The position numbers were made by a program, and so were the translations under genes. From an uncultured Clostridia bacterium (GTDB taxonomy: Bacteria > Bacillota > Clostridia > Oscillospirales > Ruminococcaceae), in the NCBI GenBank assembly GCA_947624555.1, contig CANQKW010000009.1:1-53909 (forward strand): a stretch of 53,909 nt of DNA, in the 5' to 3' direction. Below are positions 19,243-28,137 of this stretch, one piece after another. The notes beneath the pieces were generated by a model. That model saw only the letters and a program-made list of their open reading frames with translations, was not told the origin of the DNA and did not search any database. Position 1 is the stretch's first letter; each line of letters opens with the position of its first letter.

Positions 19243-19428
19243 ATGGCAGTACCTAAGAGAAAAGTTTCTCGTGCAAGAAGAGATAAAAGACGTTCAAGCG
19301 TATGGAAATTGGAAACTCCGAATTTCTCACGCTGCAAAAACTGCGGCGAGTTAAAGCTCGCTCACAGAGTTTGTCCGAACTGCGGCTATTACAAGAATGT
19401 AGTTGTTGTGGCAAAGGAAGCTGAATAA
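19243..19428 (+). CDS. rpmF: Ribosomal protein L32
   Basis: 61 residues. MAVPKRKVSRARRDKRRS is the L32 N-terminus, and two CxxC pairs (CKNC, CPNC) form the zinc site, so this is the zinc-binding form. The ATG at 19243 is chosen over an in-frame codon at 19207 because GAGGGGG lies 8 nt before it and the family starts with MAVPK. It is monocistronic between a consensus promoter and a terminator. Confidence 0.97.
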   Translation: MAVPKRKVSRARRDKRRSSVWKLETPNFSRCKNCGELKLAHRVCPNCGYYKNVVVVAKEAE

Positions 19429-19436
19429 GCAAAATC

Positions 19437-19474
19437 AACAGCCTCGGAAATATCCGAGGTTGTTTCTTTTTATA
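19437..19474 (+). terminator. rpmF terminator
   Basis: An 11-bp stem (19437-19447 with 19454-19464, one G-T pair) is followed by a T-rich run. Confidence 0.88.
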
Positions 19475-19591
19475 ATACTGCGTTGTCTGAAATTACAAAA
19501 GTAAAAATAACTATTTTTTTTATAAAATTCGCATAAAATTTGTTAAAAAAAAGATTTTTTGTGATTTTATTTATTAAGTTTGAAAAAACCC

Positions 19592-19621
19592 TTGACGAAA
19601 CAGTTGAATTTGTAGTAAAAT
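19592..19621 (+). promoter_or_regulatory. Promoter of pfkA
   Basis: TTGACG (19592-19597) and TAAAAT (19616-19621) with an 18-bp spacer, inside a very A/T-rich stretch (19475-19620) that holds nothing else I can name. Confidence 0.75.
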
Positions 19622-19659
19622 AATAACAGAAAAAATTACGCAGAAGAGGAGAGATAATT

Positions 19660-20622
19660 ATGGAGAAAAAAATCGGCGTACTTACCAGCGGCGGCGACAG
19701 CCCCGGAATGAATGCAGCAATAAGAGCCGTTACCAGGTCCGCTATCTTTAAGGGATTTAAGGTTGTCGGTATACTGAGAGGCTATAACGGCTTGCTCAAC
19801 AAAGAGTTTGTCGACCTTGATGTGAGGACCGTTTCCGACATCATTCAGCGGGGAGGTACTGCAATCTATACCGCTCGCTGCCCCGAATTTAAGGAGTGGG
19901 AAAATGTCGAAAAGGCTAAGAAAATCTGCGAAGAACAGCAAATGTGCGGCGTTGTAACTATCGGCGGCGACGGTACATTCAGAGGAGCTGCCGATTTGTC
20001 AAGAGCAGGTATCCCCTGTATAGGTATTCCCGGTACTATTGATAACGATATTCAGTGCTCTGAATATACAATAGGCTACGATACCGCAATGAATACCGTG
20101 GTTGAAATGATAGATAAGCTCCGCGACACCAGCCACTCTCACGAGCGCTGCGCTGTTGTAGAGGTTATGGGACGCCATGCAGGTCATATTGCGCTCGCAA
20201 CAGGTCTTGCGTGCGGCGCTACCGCAGTTCTCGTGCCCGAAATGCCCCACGATATAGACTCGATTATAAGCAGAATAAAAGAAGTCCGTTCAATGGGCAA
20301 AAAGCAGTTCATTATTGTCGTTGCAGAGGGCGTCGGCGGAACGCAGGAAATCGCAGAGCAGATCGAAAAAGCAACAGGAATTGAGTCAAGAGCGACTATT
20401 CTGGGTCATGTACAAAGAGGCGGAAGTCCTACGGTTCGTGACAGGGTTATGGCGTCGGAAATGGGTTATTATGCGGTAGAGCTGCTCGAAAAGGGCATAG
20501 GAAACCGTGTTGTCGGCTATAAGGACGGCAAAATCTACGACGTTGACATACAAGAAGCGCTCTCTATGAAGAAGCCTTTCAATGAGCGCCGCTATAAGAT
20601 ATGCGACGAAATAAATTTCTGA
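19660..20622 (+). CDS. pfkA: ATP-dependent 6-phosphofructokinase
   Basis: 320 residues, normal for bacterial PfkA. IGVLTSGGDSPGMNAAIRAV binds ATP. The two residues that separate ATP- from PPi-dependent enzymes are of the ATP type: Gly in GGDGT and Gly in PGTIDND. VEVMGRHAGHIAL and GHVQRGGSPTVRDR are substrate-binding segments. It commits fructose-6-P to glycolysis. GAGGAGA lies 8 nt before the ATG. No clear terminator separates it from the downstream riboswitch and folT. Confidence 0.97.
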   Translation: MEKKIGVLTSGGDSPGMNAAIRAVTRSAIFKGFKVVGILRGYNGLLNKEFVDLDVRTVSDIIQRGGTAIYTARCPEFKEWENVEKAKKICEEQQMCGVVTIGGDGTFRGAADLSRAGIPCIGIPGTIDNDIQCSEYTIGYDTAMNTVVEMIDKLRDTSHSHERCAVVEVMGRHAGHIALATGLACGATAVLVPEMPHDIDSIISRIKEVRSMGKKQFIIVVAEGVGGTQEIAEQIEKATGIESRATILGHVQRGGSPTVRDRVMASEMGYYAVELLEKGIGNRVVGYKDGKIYDVDIQEALSMKKPFNERRYKICDEINF

Positions 20623-20642
20623 GTCAGAGGAAAATTTTTAAA

Positions 20643-20793
20643 ACAGAGTAGGAAACTTTGCGTTAAGTGCCGCCCGAACGGAGAGTTGTCGGGCGGACGA
20701 AAAGCAGAAGATTTGATAAAGCCTCTTGCGGCGATAACGCAGTCGAGGCTTTATCGTCGGTCTGCTTGCGGTGGAGTTTTCGCATCTCGCTGT
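20643..20793 (+). promoter_or_regulatory. Tetrahydrofolate (THF) riboswitch
   Basis: Matches the folE/folT-type THF aptamer as I know it. The conserved GCGTTAAGTG core (20660-20669) follows P1 strands ACAG and GGAAACT, which pair with AGTTTTC (20775-20781) and CTGT (20790-20793). An 8-bp hairpin (20670-20677 with 20689-20696) and the conserved TGCGGTG...GCATCTCGCT closing side (from 20767) are present. The arm that is normally a short hairpin is greatly lengthened (20703-20766). It lies 66 nt upstream of a folate-type ECF S-component, the expected target. Confidence 0.88.
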
Positions 20794-20826
20794 ACATAAC
20801 CGAATAAAAGCCGTTGCGTTTATTAT

Positions 20827-20849
20827 TCCTTTGTGTATAACGAAAAGGA
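20827..20849 (+). promoter_or_regulatory. Hairpin covering the folT ribosome binding site
   Basis: TCCTTT (20827-20832) pairs with AAAGGA (20844-20849), part of the AAAGGAGG site of folT. No T-run follows, which points to translational rather than transcriptional control by the riboswitch. Confidence 0.55.
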
Positions 20850-20859
20850 GGATAAGACA

Positions 20860-21519
20860 ATGGCTTTTTTTCGCAAATTCGCAAAATCTGCGCTTGAATT
20901 GAAAAACATACGCTGCATTGTGGTTACAGCTTTACTTATTGCGCTTGAACTGGCATTAAAAGGACTTACTATCAATGTAGCGGAAAACCTTAAAGTATCT
21001 GTCGCATTTATCACGAAAGCGGCAATGGGAATGTTGTACGGTCCGACCGTAGCCTTTTTCGGTGGAGTAGTTTCAGATGTTATCAGCTTTATGATAAAGC
21101 CCACAGGCGCTTTTTCAATTTTGTTTACCTTGCAGGAAGGCTTTGCGGCAATGCTTTACGGATTGTTTTTATACGGGATGAAGATTACCAGGAAAGAGCT
21201 TCACGACAAGACTCTTCAAAAACAAAATGCTCTAAAAATTTTGAGAATAGTTCTTGCAAAACTGTCGGTCGTCGTTCTTATAAATCTGCTTTATACGCCT
21301 TTTGCGCTGATAGTGTCAAACTCCCTGGCTGCGGGAGAAATCGTATTCGGCTCGGTGCTTGCAGGCTATCCTGCCCGACTTATCAAAAATGCCATTCAGT
21401 TCCCGGCAGACTGTATACTGCTTATCGCATTTTTGCCGATTGTTTCTACGGCTTATAATCTGGTGTTTAAAAGAAATAATAACAATAAAAAAGGCATATC
21501 CATCGGTGTTGACTTGTAA
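20860..21519 (+). CDS. folT: Folate-family ECF transporter S component
   Basis: 219 residues with about six membrane helices. IRCIVVTALLIALELALKGL, VAFITKAAMGMLYGPTVAFF and GGVVSDVISFMIKPTGAFSI match folate-type (FolT) S components, which bind the vitamin and dock on a shared EcfAAT energising module. That module is not in the window. The ATG at 20860 has AAAGGAGG 8 nt upstream; an in-frame codon at 20833 lies before this site. The THF riboswitch upstream independently supports a folate role. Confidence 0.88.
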   Translation: MAFFRKFAKSALELKNIRCIVVTALLIALELALKGLTINVAENLKVSVAFITKAAMGMLYGPTVAFFGGVVSDVISFMIKPTGAFSILFTLQEGFAAMLYGLFLYGMKITRKELHDKTLQKQNALKILRIVLAKLSVVVLINLLYTPFALIVSNSLAAGEIVFGSVLAGYPARLIKNAIQFPADCILLIAFLPIVSTAYNLVFKRNNNNKKGISIGVDL

Positions 21520-21550
21520 ATTTTTTGGAAAATAACGGAAAGGAACCATT

Positions 21551-22351
21551 ATGATCAAACTCGGATTTATCGGCGTCGGAAATATGGGCGGCGCAATTAT
21601 CAAGGGAATTAACGGAAAGCTGGGAAATACGGCGGTTTTCGCCTATGACAGCAACCCCGAAAAGCTCGAAAATATCCGTATCTTAGGCGCAACCGCAGCA
21701 GGCTCTGTCGATGAGATCGCAAAAAGGTGCGATTATGTACTTCTTGCGGTCAAGCCGCAGCAGCTTGATGAGGTCCTTGCCGAAATAAAAGCCGCCGGCA
21801 ACGAAAGACTTGTGATAATTTCAATTTGTGCGGGAATTTCCGCAGAATATATACGGGAAAGGACTTTTGCCGACTCCAAGGTCATTACCGTAATGCCGAA
21901 TACTCCGATGATGCTGGGCGAGGGCGCTTCCGCAATGAGCTGTGACGATAAGGTCTCGGAGCAGGAATTTGCGTTTGCAAGGAAAGTAATAGGCTCTTGC
22001 GGAATAACAGAGATCGTTCCTCCCGATAAAATGAAAGAGGTCATCGCAATAAACGGCAGCTCTCCTGCGTTTATTTACATTTATGCAAAGGGATTTATCA
22101 GCTATGCGGAAAAGGTCGGCATAGATAAGGACGCTGCGCTGAGACTTTTCGCTCAGTCGCTGATAGGCTCAGCAAAGATGATGACAGACAGCGGTATGAC
22201 CCTCGATGAGCTTATAAAGCAGGTTTCCAGTCCCGGCGGCACAACTATCGCAGGACTTGAGGAACTTTATTCGGGAAAGGTCATAGAGAGCGCAGTGCGT
22301 GCGTGCGAGGCTTGCACCAAACGTGCGTATGAGCTTGGCGGAAAGAAATAA
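21551..22351 (+). CDS. proC: Pyrroline-5-carboxylate reductase
   Basis: 266 residues. LGFIGVGNMGGAIIKGI is the NAD(P) loop; YVLLAVKPQQLDEVL, VITVMPNTPMMLGEGASAM and the C-terminal QVSSPGGTTIAGLEEL signature define ProC. It carries out the last step of proline synthesis. AAAGGAAC precedes the ATG. It lies 31 nt after folT and 16 nt before a cyclophilin gene, so the three are probably one transcript. Confidence 0.96.
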   Translation: MIKLGFIGVGNMGGAIIKGINGKLGNTAVFAYDSNPEKLENIRILGATAAGSVDEIAKRCDYVLLAVKPQQLDEVLAEIKAAGNERLVIISICAGISAEYIRERTFADSKVITVMPNTPMMLGEGASAMSCDDKVSEQEFAFARKVIGSCGITEIVPPDKMKEVIAINGSSPAFIYIYAKGFISYAEKVGIDKDAALRLFAQSLIGSAKMMTDSGMTLDELIKQVSSPGGTTIAGLEELYSGKVIESAVRACEACTKRAYELGGKK

Positions 22352-22367
22352 TTTTAAGGAGAAAAAA

Positions 22368-22841
22368 ATGGTAGTTATTGAACTCGAAAACGGCAAGAAA
22401 ATCAAACTGGAGCTTTACCCCGAAAAAGCGCCTATTACCTGCGCAAACTTTGAAAAGCTGGTAAAAGAGGGTTTTTACGACGGACTGATTTTCCACAGAG
22501 TGATAAAAGGCTTTATGATACAGGGCGGCGACCCCGAAGGTACGGGAATGGGCGGCTCTAAGGAAAAAATCAAGGGCGAGTTCAGGTCAAATGGCGTAGA
22601 AAACGACCTGAAACACGCCAGAGGCGTTATTTCAATGGCAAGAACCAAAATGCCCAACTCCGCATCGAGCCAGTTTTTCATTATGCACGAGGACGCACCG
22701 CATCTTGACGGAGAGTATGCGGCTTTCGGAAAGGTAGTAGAAGGAATTGAGGCAGTCGACGAGATCGCAGAGTCCAAAACCGACTACAATGACCGACCGC
22801 TCAACGATATTAAAATGAAAAAGGTCTATATCGAGGAGTAA
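22368..22841 (+). CDS. Cyclophilin-type peptidyl-prolyl cis-trans isomerase
   Basis: 157 residues, no signal peptide, so cytoplasmic. GLIFHRVIKGFMIQGGDPEG carries the catalytic Arg and the QGGD segment; GVISMARTKMPNSASSQFFI and FGKVVEGIEAVDEIA complete the cyclophilin fold. The ATG at 22368 follows AAGGAG; an in-frame codon at 22299 is inside proC. It ends the folT-proC unit at a strong terminator. Confidence 0.94.
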   Translation: MVVIELENGKKIKLELYPEKAPITCANFEKLVKEGFYDGLIFHRVIKGFMIQGGDPEGTGMGGSKEKIKGEFRSNGVENDLKHARGVISMARTKMPNSASSQFFIMHEDAPHLDGEYAAFGKVVEGIEAVDEIAESKTDYNDRPLNDIKMKKVYIEE

Positions 22842-22879
22842 AATCGCAGACAGTCTGAAAATCGACTTAAGACAAACTA

Positions 22880-22906
22880 AAGGGGGAAATTTCCCCCTTG
22901 TTTTTT
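22880..22906 (+). terminator. Terminator after the cyclophilin gene
   Basis: A perfect 10-bp stem (22880-22889 with 22890-22899) is followed by GTTTTTT. The 22907-23089 stretch after it is A/T-rich and shows no gene. Confidence 0.9.
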
Positions 22907-23089
22907 AGTGATAATTTGTCGGATTTTGCGTTTCCCTACCGCACGGCAGGAAAAAAATATGAAAAATTTTCCCTTGATTTTCTGCCCGACCTTGCTGTTT
23001 TTGTGCATAATTTACAAAAATATCTGTCTTTTTTTGTGGGGCAGACCGCTGTTTTTGTAATTTTATTGAGGATTTGTATATTGTTACTA

Positions 23090-23118
23090 TTGACAAAATG
23101 CTTTTTTTATTGTAAAAT
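23090..23118 (+). promoter_or_regulatory. Promoter of the polysaccharide deacetylase gene
   Basis: TTGACA (23090-23095) and TAAAAT (23113-23118) with a 17-bp spacer, 60 nt before the start. No other clear promoter or terminator is visible before the atp genes, so transcription may read into them. Confidence 0.82.
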
Positions 23119-23178
23119 TTAATAATAGGGGAATTATGTGCTTTTTTCAAATTATTAATTCCGGATTTGAGGTTAAAA

Positions 23179-24450
23179 ATGCGTTTTGGCAGCGTTGAGT
23201 TTTTTAAGGTACTGATTAAAACGGTACTTGCTATACTTTTCTTTGTGCCGCTTGCTCTTTCGATAGTATTCGGAATACTCTGGTCAAGGCAGGGCGAAGA
23301 GCTCTCTGAAACAAAAAAGCAAAAAGAAGAGCTTTCCCGCATAGTCGACGTTGTTTCGGGAGAAAAAACGGGCACTATCGAGGATTTCTGCACTGTCTTT
23401 GAAAAAAGCGGTCTGTCTTACAGCGAATTCATTAAAGCGATGAATACAAATAAAAAGGTAAGCGCGGAAAATTTCTATTCCTTGCTTTCCACTGCGGGCG
23501 TTTCTGACAGAGAAATAGTAAGCATTATCATTAAGAAAAACGGTGTCAGTGCGGAGGAATTTTACAGCATTCTTTCAATAAACGGCATTTCCGACAAGGA
23601 CCTTCTTGAGGCTATTGCAAAGAAAAACGGCGGTAAAGAGGCGTGGTACGGGATTTTATCCGAAACGGGGCTTTCCGATAAGGAAATTTTGGATTATATC
23701 TGCGAAAAAAACGGCTGGACATACTCTGACGGGACAAGCTCTTCCGATGAAAATTCTTATGCGCAAATCCACCCGGATATGTATGTAACGCCTCCCGAAA
23801 ATTATGTCAGGGAAACAAATACGGTTTATCTCACCTTTGACGACGGTCCTTCCGATAATACTTACTCAATTCTTCAATATCTGAGGAATTACAACATAAA
23901 AGCGACATTTTTCGTAGTGCCTAACCGCAGCGAGTATTGCTACACCTTACTTAAAGCGATAGCGGCGGACGGTCATTCGATAGGCATTCACTCTGCGTCG
24001 CATAAATACGAGCAGATTTACGCCTCCGTGGAGGATTATCTTGACGATTTTTATGATGCGTGGGATATGGTTTACGAGGCAACGGGTATAAAATGCGAGA
24101 TTTTCCGTTTTCCCGGCGGCAGCGTTAATGATTATAATGTCGATGTCCGTGACGATATAATAAAGGAAATGACACGCAGGGGTTTCAGACACTTCGACTG
24201 GAGCGTTGACAGCGGAGATGCCGCAGGCGCTACCTGGACGCAGATGTGGAATTCCGTTCCCGAGGATATAAGGGAAAACTACGACAAAAATTTCCGTTCG
24301 GTGGTGCTTATGCACGATTCCAACGGCACGCCGAACACTGTGCTTGTGCTTGAAGACCTTCTGCAAAAGCTGAAAAGCGCAGGAATTTATAAATTCGACA
24401 AGATAAACAACGACACACAGCCCGTACAGTTTGCAGGTCCGTTTGCTTGA
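23179..24450 (+). CDS. Membrane-anchored polysaccharide deacetylase with N-terminal helical repeats
   Basis: 423 residues. One membrane helix (about 13-35) anchors it with the enzyme outside; a short coiled coil (38-60) follows. Residues 67-179 are four units of 28-29 residues (pattern FYSxLSxxGxSDxEI...KKNG). The NodB-type deacetylase domain starts near 215: TFDDGPS (219-225) with two metal Asp, metal His271 and His275 (GIHSASH), RFPGGS, and LMHDS. It probably removes acetyl groups from peptidoglycan or another wall polymer. ATG 23179 follows GAGG; the TTG at 23167 overlaps that site. Confidence 0.88.
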   Translation: MRFGSVEFFKVLIKTVLAILFFVPLALSIVFGILWSRQGEELSETKKQKEELSRIVDVVSGEKTGTIEDFCTVFEKSGLSYSEFIKAMNTNKKVSAENFYSLLSTAGVSDREIVSIIIKKNGVSAEEFYSILSINGISDKDLLEAIAKKNGGKEAWYGILSETGLSDKEILDYICEKNGWTYSDGTSSSDENSYAQIHPDMYVTPPENYVRETNTVYLTFDDGPSDNTYSILQYLRNYNIKATFFVVPNRSEYCYTLLKAIAADGHSIGIHSASHKYEQIYASVEDYLDDFYDAWDMVYEATGIKCEIFRFPGGSVNDYNVDVRDDIIKEMTRRGFRHFDWSVDSGDAAGATWTQMWNSVPEDIRENYDKNFRSVVLMHDSNGTPNTVLVLEDLLQKLKSAGIYKFDKINNDTQPVQFAGPFA

Positions 24451-24513
24451 TGCAGCGCCGTGCAATAACGGCTTTACGAAATCAGGGGGAAATATTTTCG
24501 GAAAGGATAGATT

Positions 24514-25512
24514 ATGAGTATTAAGGATAATTTTTCTCAGGCGGTTAAAGAGCTTTGGAAAAAAGACGGTCAGGAAGAAAAAAAGCCTGACGCCAACCTT
24601 GAAGGTCAGCCCACCGAGCTTGACAAATATCTGAGAGAACCGGAGCAGCAGACAGTTTCGGCTGATATTCCTACTGTCAATAATCCCGGAGAAGTGCCGC
24701 TTGAAACTCCGTATTACCGTGCGCCTTCTGCGGAACAGAATGCAGCTCCTGCGGCGGAGAATATCCCTGCACAGCAGCAGCAAAATACGGCTGCCGCTCA
24801 GCCTGCTGCGCCCTCGCCTGCGGCAAGTGCGGCTATGCCTCAGCAGAATGCTCCTCAGAACGAGCAGGTATCATATAATCAGAATGTCAGGAATATAAAA
24901 AGCAGTATAGGACAGAATAATCAAAATGAATATAACGGCGGCGGTTACGCTCCCTCTCAGGGCGGCTATAATCAGGGCGGATATATTCCTCCCTCACAGA
25001 GCGGTCCTATGCAGGTCCAGAACGAAACAGAGGAAGTTACCGTTATATCCAAAAACACCGTGATCGACGGAAATATACGTTCTTTGGCAAATATGCAGAT
25101 TGACGGCAATATAAAGGGAAATGTCGAAACTACAAGAAATCTCGATATGAGCGGAAAAATCATAGGCGATATTGTCTGCAACAACGCAGGACTTAACTCT
25201 GCGGCATTGCAGGGAAATATGTCGCTCAAAGGTCGCCTGAGAATGGACAGAGATACCATACTTATCGGAGATTTGTCATCACAGTACGCCGATATAAACG
25301 GCAGAGTAAGAGGAAAACTCGATATTGTGGGAAAAGCCGAGCTTAAGCGCGACGCAATAGTTTTCGGCGATATAAACGCATCTACAATAGCTGTTACGGA
25401 CGGAGCAATCATTCAGGGATATGTAAACACGACTTTCCTCTCTAAGGAAGACAGCAGAAACGTATTCCCCGAGGCGATTTCTCTTGACAGCAAAGAAACA
25501 AAAAGTGAATAA
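24514..25512 (+). CDS. Bactofilin-family polymer-forming protein
   Basis: 332 residues. The N-terminal half is a disordered region rich in Q, P, A, N and G (about 50-170). The C-terminal half is a right-handed beta-helix of the bactofilin family, seen as regular short repeats such as VISKNTVIDGNIRS, MQIDGNIKGNVET, LDMSGKIIGDIVC and RDAIVFGDINAS. Bactofilins polymerise without nucleotide and organise wall enzymes or cell shape. Lying 63 nt downstream of the deacetylase suggests a shared envelope role. GGAAAGGAT precedes the ATG. Confidence 0.85.
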   Translation: MSIKDNFSQAVKELWKKDGQEEKKPDANLEGQPTELDKYLREPEQQTVSADIPTVNNPGEVPLETPYYRAPSAEQNAAPAAENIPAQQQQNTAAAQPAAPSPAASAAMPQQNAPQNEQVSYNQNVRNIKSSIGQNNQNEYNGGGYAPSQGGYNQGGYIPPSQSGPMQVQNETEEVTVISKNTVIDGNIRSLANMQIDGNIKGNVETTRNLDMSGKIIGDIVCNNAGLNSAALQGNMSLKGRLRMDRDTILIGDLSSQYADINGRVRGKLDIVGKAELKRDAIVFGDINASTIAVTDGAIIQGYVNTTFLSKEDSRNVFPEAISLDSKETKSE

Positions 25513-25532
25513 TTTGGGGTAAAAGTAAGTTA

Positions 25533-26264
25533 ATGAGAAAAAACAGTAACAATAAAGCACAAAATACGCCTATTATAGCAACTATCGTTGTGGCAGCACT
25601 TGCGCTGGCAGCGGTAATTGTTCTTATCGTAATTTTGAGCGGCAGCGGCAAAGAAAATACTCCCTCACAGCAGGAAGAACAGTCGGAGGTTTTTCTCCCG
25701 ACAGCAGAGTTTGAGCAGGAATGCGAATATGCTGCCCACGACCTTGTAAAGGGAAATTACGAAATAGTGCGCCTGTTTGTAACACAGGGGCTCCCTCACC
25801 TTGACGAGCCTTACGGAAACGCTCCCGAAGACGGCGTCTACACCGTAAATACTGAAAAAAGCCGCGGCTACAGCTCGCTTGAAGATATTGAAAACAAGGT
25901 AAAGTCGTTTTATACGGACGAGGCTGCGGATAAGATACTCCACAACGTTGACGGAAACGGTCTGGAAGTCTACAAAAACCGCACGATCCTCGTTGACGAC
26001 CCTTCTTCCGCAGAGAACGCTCCTCAATATAAGGAAGAGGTCGTTCTGGGCATAAGCGCAGACTTCAAGGCGGATACGGAATACGAAAGCCTCTGGGAAA
26101 GCTGCTCTTTGTCGGTTCTTCCGACAAGCGAAACCGAATGCAGCATCACAATTTATCTCGGTGACGCAAAACCTGATACTTCCGTGACAGGAACGGGAAA
26201 GATACTCAACACAAAAATGGTAAAAAACGGCGCAGAATGGCGCTTGACAGAATTTGTTTACTGA
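25533..26264 (+). CDS. Single-pass membrane protein of unknown function
   Basis: 243 residues. An Asn-rich cytoplasmic start is followed by one membrane helix (about 14-37), an acidic Q/E linker, and an extracytoplasmic alpha/beta domain (about 55-243) with AAHDLVKGNYEIVRLFVTQG and VKSFYTDEAADKIL. The latter resembles IseA-like domains that inhibit wall peptidases, but the match is weak. There is no lipobox cysteine. It sits between bactofilin and atpZ (ATG one base after its TGA), so it may belong to the wall genes or to the atp operon. Confidence 0.6.
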   Translation: MRKNSNNKAQNTPIIATIVVAALALAAVIVLIVILSGSGKENTPSQQEEQSEVFLPTAEFEQECEYAAHDLVKGNYEIVRLFVTQGLPHLDEPYGNAPEDGVYTVNTEKSRGYSSLEDIENKVKSFYTDEAADKILHNVDGNGLEVYKNRTILVDDPSSAENAPQYKEEVVLGISADFKADTEYESLWESCSLSVLPTSETECSITIYLGDAKPDTSVTGTGKILNTKMVKNGAEWRLTEFVY

Positions 26265-26265
26265 T

Positions 26266-26565
26266 ATGAGCAAGAAAGAAAATCCGCTTTCAGCTTACGC
26301 AAAAGCAAGTCAGTTTGCCTTTGTGATATTATCGCCGCTTTTGCTGTTTATCGGCGGTGGCTGGTTTTTATCCGAAAAGCTGGACTGGCCCGACTGGGCA
26401 ATGGTAATATGCGTTATCCTCGGTATCGTGTTTATGATAGGCGGCGCTGTGTCTTACCTGTTTACGATGATCAAAAACTGCGAAAAGGACACAAAACCTG
26501 CCCCAAAGGCATTTACAAGCTCCCGAAGAGAAAACGATTACTATGACGATTATTCAAAAAAGTAG
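26266..26565 (+). CDS. atpZ: AtpZ/AtpI-family membrane protein
   Basis: 99 residues with two membrane helices (about 17-34 and 43-68) and a charged, Tyr/Asp-rich tail. FVILSPLLLFIGGGWFLSEKL and WAMVICVILGIVFMIGGAVS are the pattern of AtpZ-type proteins at the start of Firmicute atp operons, thought to help assemble or supply ions to the c-ring. The ATG at 26266 lies one base after the preceding stop; there is little ribosome site, so it is probably translated by coupling. Confidence 0.72.
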   Translation: MSKKENPLSAYAKASQFAFVILSPLLLFIGGGWFLSEKLDWPDWAMVICVILGIVFMIGGAVSYLFTMIKNCEKDTKPAPKAFTSSRRENDYYDDYSKK

Positions 26566-26570
26566 ATAAT

Positions 26571-26981
26571 ATGATAAATAATGCAGTTATGAGAAAAAAA
26601 GAGCCTATTTACGAAGAAATGAGGTCGCTTGCGCCGTATTTTCTGATAATTTCGGGCGTATATTTATGTGTGGTAATTGCGTTGTTTTTCTCGATGGGCT
26701 TCGATTACACGCTTATAATCGGGGCAGTATATGGGATTTTTGTTAGTGTGCTTAACTTTTTCCTTCTGGGAAAAACCGCACAGGCTGCCGTCAGAAAAGC
26801 GACCCCGAAATCCGCACAGACTTATATGAGCGGAATGTACTGCGTGCGTTATCTCGGACTTTTTCTTCTGTTGACGCTCGGTGCGCTGGCACCGTTTATA
26901 AACCTTGTCACTTCGGTAATCCCGCTGTTTTTTGTGAGGATTTCCATTGTGATAAGAACAATTAAATCAAAGGAGGAATGA
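26571..26981 (+). CDS. atpI: ATP synthase subunit I-like membrane protein
   Basis: 136 residues with four hydrophobic helices. FLIISGVYLCVVIALFFSMG, LIIGAVYGIFVSVLNFFLLG and the basic link before the third helix match ATP synthase I (AtpI) proteins, which assist c-ring assembly. It lies 5 nt after the AtpZ-like gene and 3 nt before atpB. The start has no strong ribosome site; ATG 26589 is an alternative. Confidence 0.75.
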   Translation: MINNAVMRKKEPIYEEMRSLAPYFLIISGVYLCVVIALFFSMGFDYTLIIGAVYGIFVSVLNFFLLGKTAQAAVRKATPKSAQTYMSGMYCVRYLGLFLLLTLGALAPFINLVTSVIPLFFVRISIVIRTIKSKEE

Positions 26982-26984
26982 TAT

Positions 26985-27704
26985 ATGCCGACTGCGCTTT
27001 TGCTTGCTTCGGAGAGCGGTATCTCTATCAACGGACCTCTCGTTGTGGCAAGCTTTGATTTATTCGGTGTAACATTCAATCTGACGGAAAGCATTATAGT
27101 CCAATGGTTCGTCATACTTATCCTGCTTGCCGTCATACTTATTCTCACGCATAATATGAAGGTCATTCCCGAAACACGCAGACAATGCGCTGCGGAGTGG
27201 CTGGTGTCGTTCTTCTCAAATACGGTTGACGACTCAATGGGCAAGAAATATGCGAAATACAAACCGTATATCGGCGCACTTTTCTGCTTTTCGATGATTT
27301 CAAGCCTTATGAGCCTTCTGGGACTGCGCAGCCCGACAGCTGACGTTTCCGTCACGGGTACGTGGGCAATCATCACGTTCTTCCTTGTACAGTATACGAA
27401 GGCAAAAACCGGCAAATTCAAGGGCTATTTCAAGAGCTTTGTAGAGCCTATGCCTTTTATGCTCCCGTTCAATATAATCGGTGAGTTTGCAAATCCGCTT
27501 TCTCTGGCGCTCCGTCACTTCGGAAACCTTGTTGCGGGTATGGTAATCGGTTCGCTTATCTACTTTGCTCTGGGCAATTTCGCAATAGGTATTCCTGCTG
27601 TGACATCGCTCTACTTCGACATTTTCTCGGCATTTATGCAGGCATATATCTTCATAATGCTTACAATGTCGTATATCTCCTCGGCAGACTGCGAGGAAGG
27701 CTGA
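26985..27704 (+). CDS. atpB: ATP synthase F0 subunit a
   Basis: 239 residues with five to six membrane helices. NPLSLALRHFGNLVAGMVIG carries the essential Arg of the a/c interface, and PFNIIGEFANPLSLA precedes it as usual. FLVQYTKAKTGKFKGYFKSF is the cytoplasmic loop. It forms the ion half-channels beside the c-ring. AAAGGAGG lies 9 nt before the ATG. A 89-nt gap with two hairpins separates it from atpE. Confidence 0.95.
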   Translation: MPTALLLASESGISINGPLVVASFDLFGVTFNLTESIIVQWFVILILLAVILILTHNMKVIPETRRQCAAEWLVSFFSNTVDDSMGKKYAKYKPYIGALFCFSMISSLMSLLGLRSPTADVSVTGTWAIITFFLVQYTKAKTGKFKGYFKSFVEPMPFMLPFNIIGEFANPLSLALRHFGNLVAGMVIGSLIYFALGNFAIGIPAVTSLYFDIFSAFMQAYIFIMLTMSYISSADCEEG

Positions 27705-27712
27705 TCGGTAAA

Positions 27713-28096
<384 letters not shown>

Positions 28097-28137
28097 TCTG
28101 CAAGAGGAAATGTATTTGAGAGGAGTTGAGCAATAAT

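Noticed and set aside
23947-24783. 278-residue minus-strand frame over the deacetylase and bactofilin genes
   Set aside because: Shadow of real genes; very Arg/Phe-rich, no family motif, no ribosome site.
28126-28137. TTG at 28126 as atpF start
   Set aside because: It lies one base after the ribosome site; ATG 28138 fits better.
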